DNA from: Nectonema munidae
Taxonomy: Eukaryota; Nematomorpha; Nectonematoida; Nectonematidae
Assembly (NCBI GenBank): GCA_030549495.1
Contig: JAUIRK010000951.1
Location: 248,001 to 312,000 of the forward strand
Direction: 5' to 3'
Length of the DNA stretch: 64,000 nt
The position numbers were made by a program, and so were the translations under genes. The first letter of the stretch is position 1. The number at the start of each line of letters is the position of its first letter. Positions 22,605 to 34,314 of this stretch are shown here, one piece after another. Under the pieces are notes generated by a model. That model was not told the DNA's origin, made no database searches, and saw only the letters and a list, made by a program, of their open reading frames with translations.

Positions 22605-23308
22605 TAGCGTCATTTAAATTTGTGTTTGCACCTAAAATAAATCTTCACCTTTTCTCTTTTCAAACTCGCATACCTCATTATAACTTTTTTAAAACAAATT
22701 CTTGCAATAATGACTAATCGTAAACTTTTTACCTGTATATTTTTGATCAAAAGGAATATGCCATCATTGTCCAATTTCAGGCATATCCGCTGAGTTTTTA
22801 AGGGCATGATTCTTTTTTTCTTGAAATTTACTTAACCTAAAAAGTGTAGGGATCAAGGCAACAAGCCTCTTTCCACTTGCATATGGCGAATTGTGATTGA
22901 CATTTAAGTAGGCGTGGTTTGTTATTTTTAATGCTCATATTTCAATATTTATATATAAATATTCGGGTGTATATGTCTTCATAACGGAGTCAATCATAAA
23001 CAGTAGTGGTGTAATCTATGCCAGGGATTTCTAACCTTTTGATCACTCTAGACTCGCATCGAATTCTCAAAAATAAATCCCTACTACATTCATTTTGCTG
23101 TCAAATTATCCTTATATTAGTTGTTAGTATTTAATATAGCAGCTTGAATTATTTTGGATATGAATAAGATCGAGAATTATGATCTTATCCTATTTATCTA
23201 CAAAAAACAAATTTAAAATAGAAAATATGTTTTTATATATTTAGCCTGCACCGAGGGCTGAGGAGTTAGGGGAAAAATATCCACCCCTGACTCACAAAAT
23301 TTCGAATC
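22605..23308. other. Spacer between MED29 and copy B
   Basis: MED29 3' UTR with AATAAA near 22635. A hAT-like end CAGGGATTTCTAACCTTTTG lies at about 23021. Nothing coding is recognised. The duplication boundary is at 23308/23309 with no obvious repeat at the join. Confidence 0.5.
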
Positions 23309-26008
23309 CAACTCTAAATAATCGTACTAAATATAACGCTAAATCTTACTTCCAACTTCGCCCACTCCATATACTCAAAAAAAATGAAACTTTTTTTTCA
23401 TTATTAAAACGTCTTCAGACCAGATAGATGTCAATTAAATGATGCCACCTTTGTAACTTTAATGTTTGTTAGATGCAACACAAACAATAGCATAAGCCAT
23501 TAGATGCAATGAAAGCTTAATAGAATTGAAATGTGTATGTGATGGAAATGGAAATAAAGATGAAGAGAAAAAAGGAAAACCAAAACAAAGATGGCCTAGA
23601 ATGATCTGAAAGTCTAGAATAGAAGTTAATGGAAGAAGGGCGTCAATATCATCGACCCCACATAAAAGTAGGAAAAGATGGAGTGAAAAAAGAAGGACAC
23701 AATGGCCCTGGTTTTCTCTTCCTTATTTGCTGAAATCAAAGCACATGCTTGTTTCAAGCATGCATTGTGAGTGTAGTATTTTATTTTGTCTTACCTGTGA
23801 ATACTTTTTAAAGTGTTTGTATTTGTAATCGAAATAAACTCCTATAAAAAAATTTGTATTTGAGAAAGCTCAATGTTATTGTATTTGTATTTAAACTCCC
23901 AAATCTATTTGCCCCCAAATATGGTCTGCACCATATAATTTTTACAACAATATTTTATCAAATATTTTCATATAAACGAATAAGTAATAATTTAGTGAAA
24001 TATTTGTTGTTTTTGTTTTATCAAAGCATGCGCTCTGGTTACAGTTACTATCAAAATGTCATCCTGTATATCTAATCGATTCCTGCACTACATAAGTGCA
24101 TAAAAACGAGTAACCATAAACTCGTATACATTCAGTATTTGGCTCCCTCATCCCAAGTGGTATGTGTACTCCCGATAAAGAAGTTCTGGTCTGCTTCAAA
24201 ACCATCCGGGCACAATAGATTGAAGTATATTTTGATACTCTCAGATGCGATTTTTAAAAAAGTATTTATTCGCTGTCAAGATATTATCAAAGCTGATCCT
24301 TCGATCATGTTTTAACTAAGATTAATGTAAGCGGAAATAAAGGAATGTTTTATTCGGGGGCTTCCATTATCAAAGTTAACCCTTTCGTGACAAATGTATT
24401 ATATATGATACATAAACAATTTTACCTTCGTCTGCTTTTTCAAATAGTTTTGTATATGAATCTTCTGCTTTTTAATATATGTCGTCTGATTTATCTGGTA
24501 ATGAAAGGGTTAAGCGGTGCAATAAACGAGATATACTAATTATTTTACCTCACAGTTAGATGTGAGTAATAGGCATTGATGCAACCTATACACCAGAATA
24601 TACGGTACATGAATTCAGATAAGCATATAAATAGTTTGCTTACGCTGTCTTTACATACACTATGGCACAAAAAATAAAAGCATTGAGGTTTGAGTGATGT
24701 TCACCTGAAGCTTATCAATGATTTGACGCAATAAACCGTCTAATTACAAATCATCGACACCAAAGCAATGTCAAACATACGGTCAACAGGCCTAACACCA
24801 GTCTTGACATATTTTGAGTAGCCTCATCGGGTTGTTTTCTTTATTGTAAAATGCGATGAAGTCAAAATATTATCTTTAGAATATAGATTTTGTTGGTAAA
24901 TTTACAATATGATTGTCATTTATACCAAATGAGGTTCATGAATTTAATGAAATGAAGCTAATATTCATCCAACTTTTTTGATCTTTATTTCCTTCCAATA
25001 TTAATAATCTTTCTGAAGAATAATATAACCTCTATGGATTCCTGATGGAATTCTACCTAAAAGATATCTAATAAAAAAAGTTTCTTGAAGTAGATACAAA
25101 AACATTTTATCAATATTTGTGAAAAAATACATGAAGTTAGGATTTCTTGCTGCAAAATGTTTTCAGTTTTTTTGTTCCTACATATGCGAAGAGTTTTCTC
25201 TAATCAACATCACTAAATCTTTATATTTCAGAAATACGTTGTAAAGGAATAAAGTTCAGTTTGAGTAGAAAGTTTTTGTAAAATAATTTAAACCGAATAC
25301 TTTTGAAAAAATAATTTAGGATAAATTTAGTTTTTGAATGCTATTTTTAGGTTTAGATAAATAGAGGAAATGCATTGTAATTTATTGAATTATTCCATAG
25401 CTAATTTTACTACACTTATTTTAAGGATAAAATAATTAAGAATTAACATTATTCAACTGCATTGAATCACTAATTTACTGATAATATATCAAGCATACAA
25501 ATAATGCAAGTTCACGTGTTGAAATCAAAACCTGCAGACAAAATTTCTTTCCCTTGAGGAACTAGATACTTTCCTTTTTTCCTACAAATGATCATATCTT
25601 CATCAAAATTAAGGTAACTTTTTTATGATCTGTTGTTTTGATCAATATTATCTATCCACTCTTTGATCAAACTCAAAGTAAGGCTTTAGTTTTTTAAAAT
25701 AATTTTCCACAATTTCTTCCTTCAAAAATTCAGTGTCAGACTAGTACTTATTTACGTTATAATTTACGTTATTTTATTTTGCTAATAAGGGTAGAAATGC
25801 GCTATACATTTTGAAACACCATCTGTGCTTAAAATGGTATGCAGATTATTATATATTTTTGACACAACTTGTTAAGTACTTAAGAATGCGAAAGCGTGGA
25901 CTTCAAGAGATTGAGAAATAATGATGAATAAATGAAAATAAGCATTTTTTCCAAATAAAAAAGTATATTGGCCTACGATTCCCAGTAAATGTGAATAATA
26001 CAACTTAC

Positions 26009-26084
26009 ATATGCCTGACTTCTTACGAAGCTGTGCCGGGCTGAGATAACTCCCTTCATCCTTTTCGACGAAGTATTCCACCAT
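26009..26084 (-). CDS. Possible first coding exon of an unrecognised minus-strand gene (copy B)
   Basis: Copy B of the candidate exon at 2702-2777, with the same start codon context and GTAAGT donor. It differs by one conservative change (Ile to Val at residue 6). The head-to-head arrangement with the copy B POLR1D-like gene is preserved. Function unknown. Confidence 0.3.
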
Positions 26085-26555
26085 ATACTACTCTAACATA
26101 ATGGTGAAAGTATGCTGGTACATAAGTTCATCCATAATAACAAGGTTGCTAGACTTGATAATGAGGACACCTTGCTACTGTGGACACTTATGCACGTTCT
26201 AAAAACGTTTGCAGTTAATTAGCTTTACTACACTTTAATTCGTTGATAAAATAACTTTTATTTATTTAAGCTAGATTTGATTGAAAATATAGAAAGTGAA
26301 AATTGCAATCAATAACTACTTAAAAATTGTAATCAACAATTTTTTTCAATGAAATATTATTATAATTATTTTATTTTTTATAAAATACCTATTTCTAAAG
26401 TAGGGCAGCCAATTCCCCTCTAAATAATCTCCTGATGGTATACTATAAATATAATTGTTTTTTTGTGTCGAAATGTTATATTGTTTCTTGAAGTCTTTTC
26501 GAGAATAGGAATTATTTTATTCATCAACACTTTTTCTTTTTTAGTTGACCTACAA

Positions 26556-27023
26556 ATGACTACTGAAAGTCAGCTCAACACTCTTGCCATCGATGAAATC
26601 CTAAAAGAAACCATTAAGAGAAAGAGATTATCAGAGTCCGTTGGCGCTTCAGCATGGAATACTCCTTTACTCACGGTGAACAAGCGCTATTTCAAGCGTC
26701 AAATGGAATCCACTCTCTACCATAATAAAGCTCTAAGTCATAAAACGAGCGGCAATACCAAAAAAATGGCTGCCAAATGCCGTGTCCCAAGATCTAGACT
26801 TTTTCAGTCCGCCATTGCTTCGTTTAAAGCGCAAAAAAGTGTTGTCAGTGTGAAAGATTCCACCGCCAAACGCAAGGCATCGGAAGAGTCGTGTCAACGT
26901 CAAATATCTAAGAAGGAGTTGCCAAGCAAGGTTTATTACGAAAAAATGTTCTTTTCAAATTTATCAAATACACAAAAGAATGAAAATAAAAAGAAAGAAA
27001 ATAAAATCAAGAATAAACGATGA
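26556..27023 (+). CDS. POLR1D: POLR1D isoform 2-like protein (copy B)
   Basis: Second intact copy of the 155-residue basic protein at 3248-3715. The protein sequences are identical as far as I can see; one synonymous change (TCT/TCC) is visible. The acceptor-like tract upstream has one extra T. An in-frame ATG 93 nt upstream (26463) lies before that acceptor, so the ATG at 26556, shared by both copies, is preferred. Two identical intact copies suggest either very recent duplication or an assembly duplicate. Confidence 0.6.
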   Translation: MTTESQLNTLAIDEILKETIKRKRLSESVGASAWNTPLLTVNKRYFKRQMESTLYHNKALSHKTSGNTKKMAAKCRVPRSRLFQSAIASFKAQKSVVSVKDSTAKRKASEESCQRQISKKELPSKVYYEKMFFSNLSNTQKNENKKKENKIKNKR

Positions 27024-28627
27024 ATTTTCTGCACTTTTTTCTTTCACCGACTGATTCTCTTATCTAAAATGCAGACATTAACATTTTTATTCAAAAAAAT
27101 TGTGGCCACATTCACATCTCTACCCTCCTTTTAAGCTAAAGGGACGGTTTCTTTTTCGACATATCGCTTGTTATCTAAACGAAAAAGGATCTTTTTCAAG
27201 ACTCTGGTATTTTGTGGACAGTGATTAAATTGTTCTGTGATTACAGCATTACTACAGCTTCAAGAACATTTCTTCAAATTCAGGCAAAATTCTTGTCCTC
27301 GATTTTATTCATAATTTTGGTGACATCACTTGAAACCTCTGAATTGGATTCAAACATACTAAAAAATTTGGGACATTAAAAGATTTTAAATAAATGATAC
27401 ATTTTCAACATTTTTTAATGGGCCCTCTGCATAGTCGTATAGGAGCTGAGAAGCCTTGCAGTGTTTTTACTCAAAAAGATTGATAAAAATTATGGGAATA
27501 TTGGAAAACTGTGTAAATTTCAAAATATATATTTACTTCAAAATAATAACATAAAAAGTAAGAAATTGAAAAGGGTCATAAAAAAAGTACAAATTTAACC
27601 ACATCTATAAAATTTTAAAATGTTTCATAATGTATCTTTTATAAATTTTACACGTTTTTTGGTTTAATTTAAGGATCACATGAAGAAAAAGAATTCAGAG
27701 ACTTTAGGGTCGTTGTTCTTCATAAGTACGCTCTTAGCTGTTTTTCTTCTCATAACAGTTTAGGGGTGTTTATTCTTTATAAGAACAATTTGGGGTATTT
27801 TTTCTTTATAAGTTAAGTTTTTTTGGAAAACTTGTTCATAAAAACTGTTTTCAATCTTTTTATATGAGAATAAAAGTCAATTCAATATTGTTTCATTTTG
27901 ATAGTGAAATTTGTTGGCTATTTTATGCTTTATATCTACAGCATTGAGGGACTACATACATAATTACTTCCTATCTAATATAGTAAGGTGTTAGTCTTTC
28001 ACACCTGTTGGGTGGAATTCCACCCATTAAGTTTTTATTACAAAAATCTTTCTCATGAAGTAGCTAGAAAGTATTTTTATAAACTTATAAGTTTTTTATG
28101 AAAATATAAATAATGATGATTTTTTTGATTATTTTTATCGCGTTTATGTGTTTTTTTTTAAATTATTCACCTCTTATAAACAGAGAAATAATTTTTTAAA
28201 AATACATTTTCAAATTTTTTTTTTTTAAATTCTAATATTTGAACTTTATTTCTCCATATATTTTTAAGTTCCATCTTGCTAATAATATAAATATTCTGAG
28301 CAAAAACAGTTTTACCTTGTAGTTATATTCATTTGATTTTTGTTTGGGATTCCACCCAAAAGGAGTCATAGGTCGCCTAGCTTAGGTATAATGCTAAACA
28401 TAAGTGAGTATTTTTCAAGTTTCTCTAACATAAATTTTTGCTTTCGATTCATTATTCCATCAAAGCATATTATACATGTACATGTTTTCGATATGTTTTC
28501 ATGTGCTCATCTTTTCTTTGGTGAGATATAATGAATAATGCAGCTGTCTCTTTTCTTTTTTCTAATGTCACAACTTCATTCATTCTCAATTTTGTTTTCT
28601 TACAGATATTTAATTAATTTTTAAAAC

Positions 28628-31505
28628 ATGCCACGCATACGCCAAAGAGAATACCAATTGTCCAACGATGAATTGCTTCAAATTTTAGACTCTGCAGACA
28701 GTGATGAAGAGGGTCTTTTTGACTTGGATGAAGAGGATGTAAGCTTTCTAGAAGAATCGATTCCTCAGTCTGGTGAGAATCCCAAGACTATTCAAATTTT
28801 GGATCCTCTTGTTGAAGTTGATACACAACCGACTCCTGAATTGACAATTGAAAACAGAAAGTGGACAAGGAACTTTCCTACAATTTTACACTCTGGCGGA
28901 TCGCAGCAAAATAGAGAATGGGGTTATGAAGATATCCCAAACCCTTTTGAAGTCTTTCATGATGTGTGCAAACTTGATGAATTGATTGATAAGATATTAA
29001 TTCCCCAAAGCAAAGTATACATGTTTCAGAAAAGAATTCCTTTTGAAGTTGATAAAGAAGAAATGAAAGCATTCATTGGCATAAATATAATGATGTCTTA
29101 TCATGTTTTGCCAGAATTCCGCGATTATGTTTCTAATGATCCTGATTTGAGAGTACAACCAATTGCTGAGACGATGACTAGAGATAGAATGTACGCAATC
29201 AGAAGAGCTTTGCACTTTTCTGACAACAACAAAGCGCTTGCCAGTCTGCAAAATCCTTCTTATGACAGAGCATGGAAAATAAGACCTATAATAGATCATT
29301 TCAATGCTGCTTTTCAAAATGACATGGAACCAACTTTTGAGCAAGTTATTGATGAACGAATGGTTAAATTCAAAGGGCAGAGTTTGATGAAACAATAGAT
29401 GGAAGATAAACCTATTCAAAGAGGTTCCAAGCATTGGTGCAGAAATGATGCAAGAAGTGGTTATTTATTTGAATTTGACATCTATGTTGGTAGAAAATCT
29501 AGTGCAACCGAAGTTGGTTTATCTGATAGCGTAGTCATGCAATTGACAAAATCATTGTCAAACTCAGGCTGTCATTTGTTTTTTGACAATTTCTATACAT
29601 CACCTGCTTTAGTATACCGTCTTATGACAGAGCATAACATATTTGCATGCGGTACTGTAAGACTAAATAGAAAAGGACTTCCAAAAGATCTAAAGTTGAA
29701 TAAAGAATTAAAAAAGGGTGAAATCGAAGCAAGATTCTATAATGGGATGTCCTTGGTGAAATGGCTAGATACAAAAATTGTCATGATGTTATCAACTATT
29801 GACTCAGGAGCTGAAACAAACATGGTTTCTGTGAAGCGTAGGAAAAAAGGGAAAACCAGGTAAAGTCAATATTCAAGTACCTGCAATGGTTCGATGTTAT
29901 AACAAGTTTATGCGAGGAAATGACCTTCTAGATCAACAAACCAGTGTTTATACATTTGATAGAAAAAGCCCTGGAATATATTATTGCAGACCATTTTGGG
30001 ATTACATCAATATTGGCATTGTAAATTCTTTCATTGTTTACCGAAAAATTAAAAAAAAAAGTTTTCGATAAACAAGAAAAGTCTATAAAAACGCAAAGAG
30101 AGTTTAGAAGAGAATTAGCTCTTTCCCTCATTGGAATTTTTTCATCCAGAAAAAAGCAAACTCATTTATACAAAAACCTTACAATTTAGAAAGACATAGA
30201 ATCCATTATGCTGAGAAACATGGACGATGCAAACAGTGTTATGACCAGGGCGAGTAAAAGTCAATAAAGGCAACTTTTATTTCGGTTTAGCAAAAACTCT
30301 TTGAAGAAGATCTTTACTTGTTTAGTCTAAAAAATTTTGAACTAATTTCAAATTTTTAAGTCAATTAAAGTCAATTTTTCGAGTTTAGGTCAATAAAGTC
30401 AATTTTTATATTTAAGACTTTTTGATTCAATGTGCCTAAAATTGTTATAAGCGATACATACAAGATTTCTTCTTTATATCAACACTTCCACAATAGTTGG
30501 GCTTTTTTTATCTAATAAAAGGTTTTACTGTAAAGTTTGCCTGACTGACGTTAAACATGAAGAAGTTTTTGTAGGACAAATTTTTTTTGTTGACAAACGC
30601 GGTTACATACGATATATCCGCTGCAGAAGTTAGGGAATTTTATTCCCTAACTTTTTTATCATTTCATGTTTTTCACAAGTTTACTTTAAAAGTTAAGTTA
30701 TCCTGCAAAATTATAGATTACCGGCATTAAATCATTCAAAATTAGTAATAGAAAAAGACGTTCTCTTTTCAAACCTATCGGCAACACTTCAGTTCCAATT
30801 GTAACGAAATTGACAAATTGGTTGCAAGCAGCAAAATATTTTCATTAAAATCTTCTAGCAGTGAAGAAATTAATGATGGAATTTTATTGCCAAATTTCAA
30901 GAAATTGTTAAAAAAGAAAATCTGTGTCAAAACTTGCTAACAATAATTAGAGAATATTCACGATTCATTGATTTAGTAGGAAAAGGTCAACATAGAGACT
31001 TTTTCAGTCGAAGATGCCTTCACTTGTTTCAACTTTATTTCACTTAAGACGAATGTGGCGTTAAAAGTTATCTTGAAAATAGATTCAAATAAAATGAAAT
31101 CAATAAAATCATGAATATGGAAAACTCTCAAATGTCTCGCAGTACTTATCCCAAATTACAAAATTGTCAATTTTAACTTTAGGAGTAGAAAGATCTTTTT
31201 CTAAACTGGAAAAACTACTTGAAAATGATAGAATTTTAAATCAGAAAATGTCATTAATTATATGTTGTTGTATTAAAAAGTCATGGATTCTTTGAAATAA
31301 TTTTCAATACTTTCTCTAAAGTGTTCATAGTTGTTCAATTCAATGAAACTTTAAAAAGTCAATAAAGTCATTTTTTTTCTGAGTAAAAGTCAATTTTTTC
31401 CAATTTTTTGGGTCAATTTTTCCTCGCCCTGGTTATGACAAAGAAAAAAATGACCATAAAGGATTTATTAAGTGCTTAAATTGTGACGTTTATATGTCTC
31501 AATAA
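28628..31505 (+). pseudogene. piggyBac transposase pB1 (copy B)
   Basis: Same organisation as 5320-8197: acidic N-terminus, TAG between KGQSLMKQ and MEDKPIQRG (29396-29398), catalytic motifs IDERMVKFKG, FFDNFYTSP and GNDLLDQ, frame change near 29848, and a C-terminal Cys ribbon split by the hAT. One amino-acid difference is visible (Asn for Ser in GIVNSFIVYR). Sharing every break shows common inheritance. Confidence 0.85.
30246..31431 (+). mobile_element. hAT element inserted in pB1 (copy B)
   Basis: Same 1186-bp element as 6938-8123, with the same ends (CAGGGCGAG / CTCGCCCTG) and the same 8-bp duplication GTTATGAC at 30238-30245 and 31432-31439. Confidence 0.9.
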
Positions 31506-32250
31506 AAATCAAAATTGCTGGGAAAAATATCATGAATAAAGAAATTTTAAACTTACTTTTTGTGAAAAAATTTTTTTCATCATCAAAAATATTTTTTATT
31601 ACATAAAAATAAAGCATTTTTTATTACCTTTTTATAATTTTTTACTTTAAAATAAGTAAATGGAGTTATTTAAGCAAACTTTGTATAAAATAATTAAGTT
31701 TTGATCTTTTAAAAAAAAAGTACAAATACTCAATCATACTTTCCTTACCAAATAAAGTTCAACTTTTCAGACCTGGTGGGTGGGATTCCACCCAAAATTT
31801 TTAAATATTTTTTTCCTTAAATAAAAAAGAAAATTGATAAAATTATTTATAAAATATGTTTAACTAATGCCTAACAATCTACTTATAATAATTTTCCTAA
31901 AAAAATTAAGAGGTAATTTTTTAGGACTGAAAGATAGTGTTTTATTAAGAATTCAAGCTATTTTGTACCCAAGTGCTAGTGTTTGGACACGGGAGACAAC
32001 ACCTCATAATTTTTATTCAGTATCCTCCTAAATTTCAAAAGAATGAAGACGTGCCACAATTTCTGATATTTTTATTCACTATCAATTACATATTATTAAT
32101 TATTACCATTGAATTTAATTGAATACTTTTTTAAAATAAAGTTTACTCCGTGTATGATTTGATGTACTGACTTTGGAGAGAACTGTCTAAAAGCATTTTG
32201 TTTAGATTTTCCAGTGTATTGAATTTGATACTTGTATTTTTGAAAAGGAA

Positions 32251-32756
32251 CAGGGGCGCACAGCCTCAAAATTATTGGGGAGGGGGGCGAAATTTTTTTT
32301 TTGTAATTTTCAAAATTACTGGTCTGCAAATACCATGGGAGACCAAATATTGAAGCAATCCTTTAAAATAGAATGTATTCAGCGCATACCTAAATTTATA
32401 AGACTACTTTATATTTTTTTACAAAATTGTTGAAATTTAAATACTATACTTCCAGCGAAAATATTTTAATTAAATTTGCTAGTTTAAAAAAATCCAAAAT
32501 TGTTGGGGGGGGGGGGGGCGAATAGGCTTTTCATTTGAAAATAAAGTAGTCTATCAGGCACATTACAGGAATTGATGAAAGGATATTTGATGTATAGAGG
32601 AAACAACTGAAAACCAATAAAGGAAGGTTGGAGAGTTTTACATGAATGAATGTAGTCTGAAGGAAAAGAGTCTACTAGACACCCTGTGATGTTTATATGA
32701 AAAAAATGTGATTGATTCAGGGGCGCACATACTTGAAATTTTTGGAGGGGCAGACT
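32251..32756 (+). repeat. Two direct hAT-like ends with poly-G tracts (copy B)
   Basis: CAGGGGCGCACA occurs at 32251 and again at 32718, matching 8932 and 9384 in copy A. The poly-G tracts differ in length, and a short insertion near 32396-32410 is private to this copy. Confidence 0.45.
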
Positions 32757-33457
32757 TTCAAGCGTCTTCCAAAAAAGACAACTATTTTTTTTGAATTCCT
32801 ACTCCTCTCTTGTCTATTCTATTTCATTCTTAATTAAGCTTAATGTAAACTTTAACCCCCGCCCTATTAAGTTTAACGTCAACAATGAATGAGGACTTAT
32901 ATATAGCTCCTTCTTTCTCACTTCAAATAGATGCGCACCATCTCCAAATTATGTCTAGAAAAGGGGTTAAGTTATCAATTAACAATAAAAAAATTGGAAA
33001 TTTTATTGATTGAAAAAAATCATTCATTAATTTTCAGTTGTTCCATTTCTTCTTTCTAAAAAATAAAAATATTTTATTGAGAAAAATAAACAAAAAACAC
33101 ATCCAAATTACATAACTTTTTTGAGGTAATTTCTATCAAAAATGTAAAACAGAACTAAAGTTAGAAAACCAGGGTATTAGAATTTTTTCATTCTTTTTAG
33201 TGTATAAGAATAAGTGTAAGTTAGTTAGACTCTCATAAAAGGGTATAAAATAAAGATAAAATTGTGCAAAGAAAAATCAAACAATAAATTAAGATTACAT
33301 TACTTCATTATTCTCAGTATCATTCAAAAATAGTTTAAAAGCTAAATTGGTGCAAGCTACAAAAAGTAAAATAACTTTTAACATTTTGCAATTTGTCAAT
33401 GAAAATACACCCGCTGCACCTTACCTTTTACTCAAAATTGAAAAATTTGCTACATAA

Positions 33458-33904
33458 TTAACCCATTAATGCCCAACCATGAAATTAGATAAAAAATCTT
33501 AATTCTCTATTTTGTAATATTACTCATTTGGTGTCAATAGCCAAAATTTCTTTTGTAAAATTTAATACCATTTTTAGTTTTTTGACAAACGGGTGTACAC
33601 ATATGTGCACGCTAGGGAGTTTTCAATCTATCAAATTTAGAAAAGAATGTTATAAAAGGGATAATACAATTTTATTTAACCCATTAATGCCCAACCAGGG
33701 AATTTGATAAAAAATCTTAATTCTCTTTTTTTGTAATATTACTCATTTGGTCTCAATAGCCAAAATTTCTTTTGTATATTTAATACCGTTTTTAGTTTTT
33801 TGACAAACGGGTGTACACATATGTGCTGTGCACGTTAGAGAGTTTTCAATCTATCAAATTTAGAAAAGATAATGTTATAAAAGGGATAATACAATTTTAT
33901 TTAA
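33458..33904 (+). repeat. Two tandem ~218-bp copies of the pB4 end, bounded by TTAA
   Basis: Unit 1 starts CCCATTAATGCCCAACC at 33462 and unit 2 starts with the same words at 33680. TTAA occurs at 33458-33461, 33676-33679 and 33901-33904, so each unit is bounded by the piggyBac target tetranucleotide. The units differ by scattered substitutions and small indels. Each contains GTGTACACATATGTGC, a palindromic subterminal word. Confidence 0.85.
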
Positions 33905-33915
33905 TCTTAAAAACA

Positions 33916-34305
33916 TTAGCACAATTTTGAAGTATGGAAGAGTTTAAAATGTCCACTGTCAATGTATAAAGCCACATCACAAGTTTCACATATCACTCTG
34001 GTTCGCCTTGCACATGAAGAAACAGCACATCTTCTCACTTTGTCCATCTGTTTTGGCCAGTGTGATCTTCCATGAAGTCGTACACTTTCATCTACTCTCA
34101 CTTTTCCTTTTTGAAAGATTTTCTCAGGAAAATATTAATACATGCTTTTTTTATCGCTCAGATAGGAAGATGAAAGACTTCTCAAAAACCACAGTAAATC
34201 GTGGCCTTTGTTGTCGTTTGTCATCTTATACAGCATGAAGGAAGATGTCATAAGCGTTGACAAAAGGTTGGTGAAATATGGTCACCACCACTTTTTTACT
34301 TAATG
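33916..34305 (-). pseudogene. piggyBac transposase pB4, C-terminal part
   Basis: On the minus strand the C-terminal Cys ribbon is clear: RRCAVSSCARRTRVICETCD, then a LFHT motif. Upstream, in a different frame, KKWWWPYFTNLLSTLM matches the tryptophan-rich KWWWPLF motif that follows the third catalytic Asp in piggyBac transposases. The coding sequence stops where the GC-rich fossil begins (about 34310). The catalytic core is not found in the window. Frame changes are present. Confidence 0.75.
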
Positions 34306-34314
34306 TGGATTCAT

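Larger units (their letters stand above)
27998..31798 (+). mobile_element. piggyBac element pB1 (copy B)
   Basis: Copy B of the element at 4690-8490. Hairpins are at 28009-28026 and 31777-31794, with the nested hAT at 30246-31431. Structure and breaks match copy A, so the element was already inactive and already carried the hAT before duplication. Confidence 0.6.
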
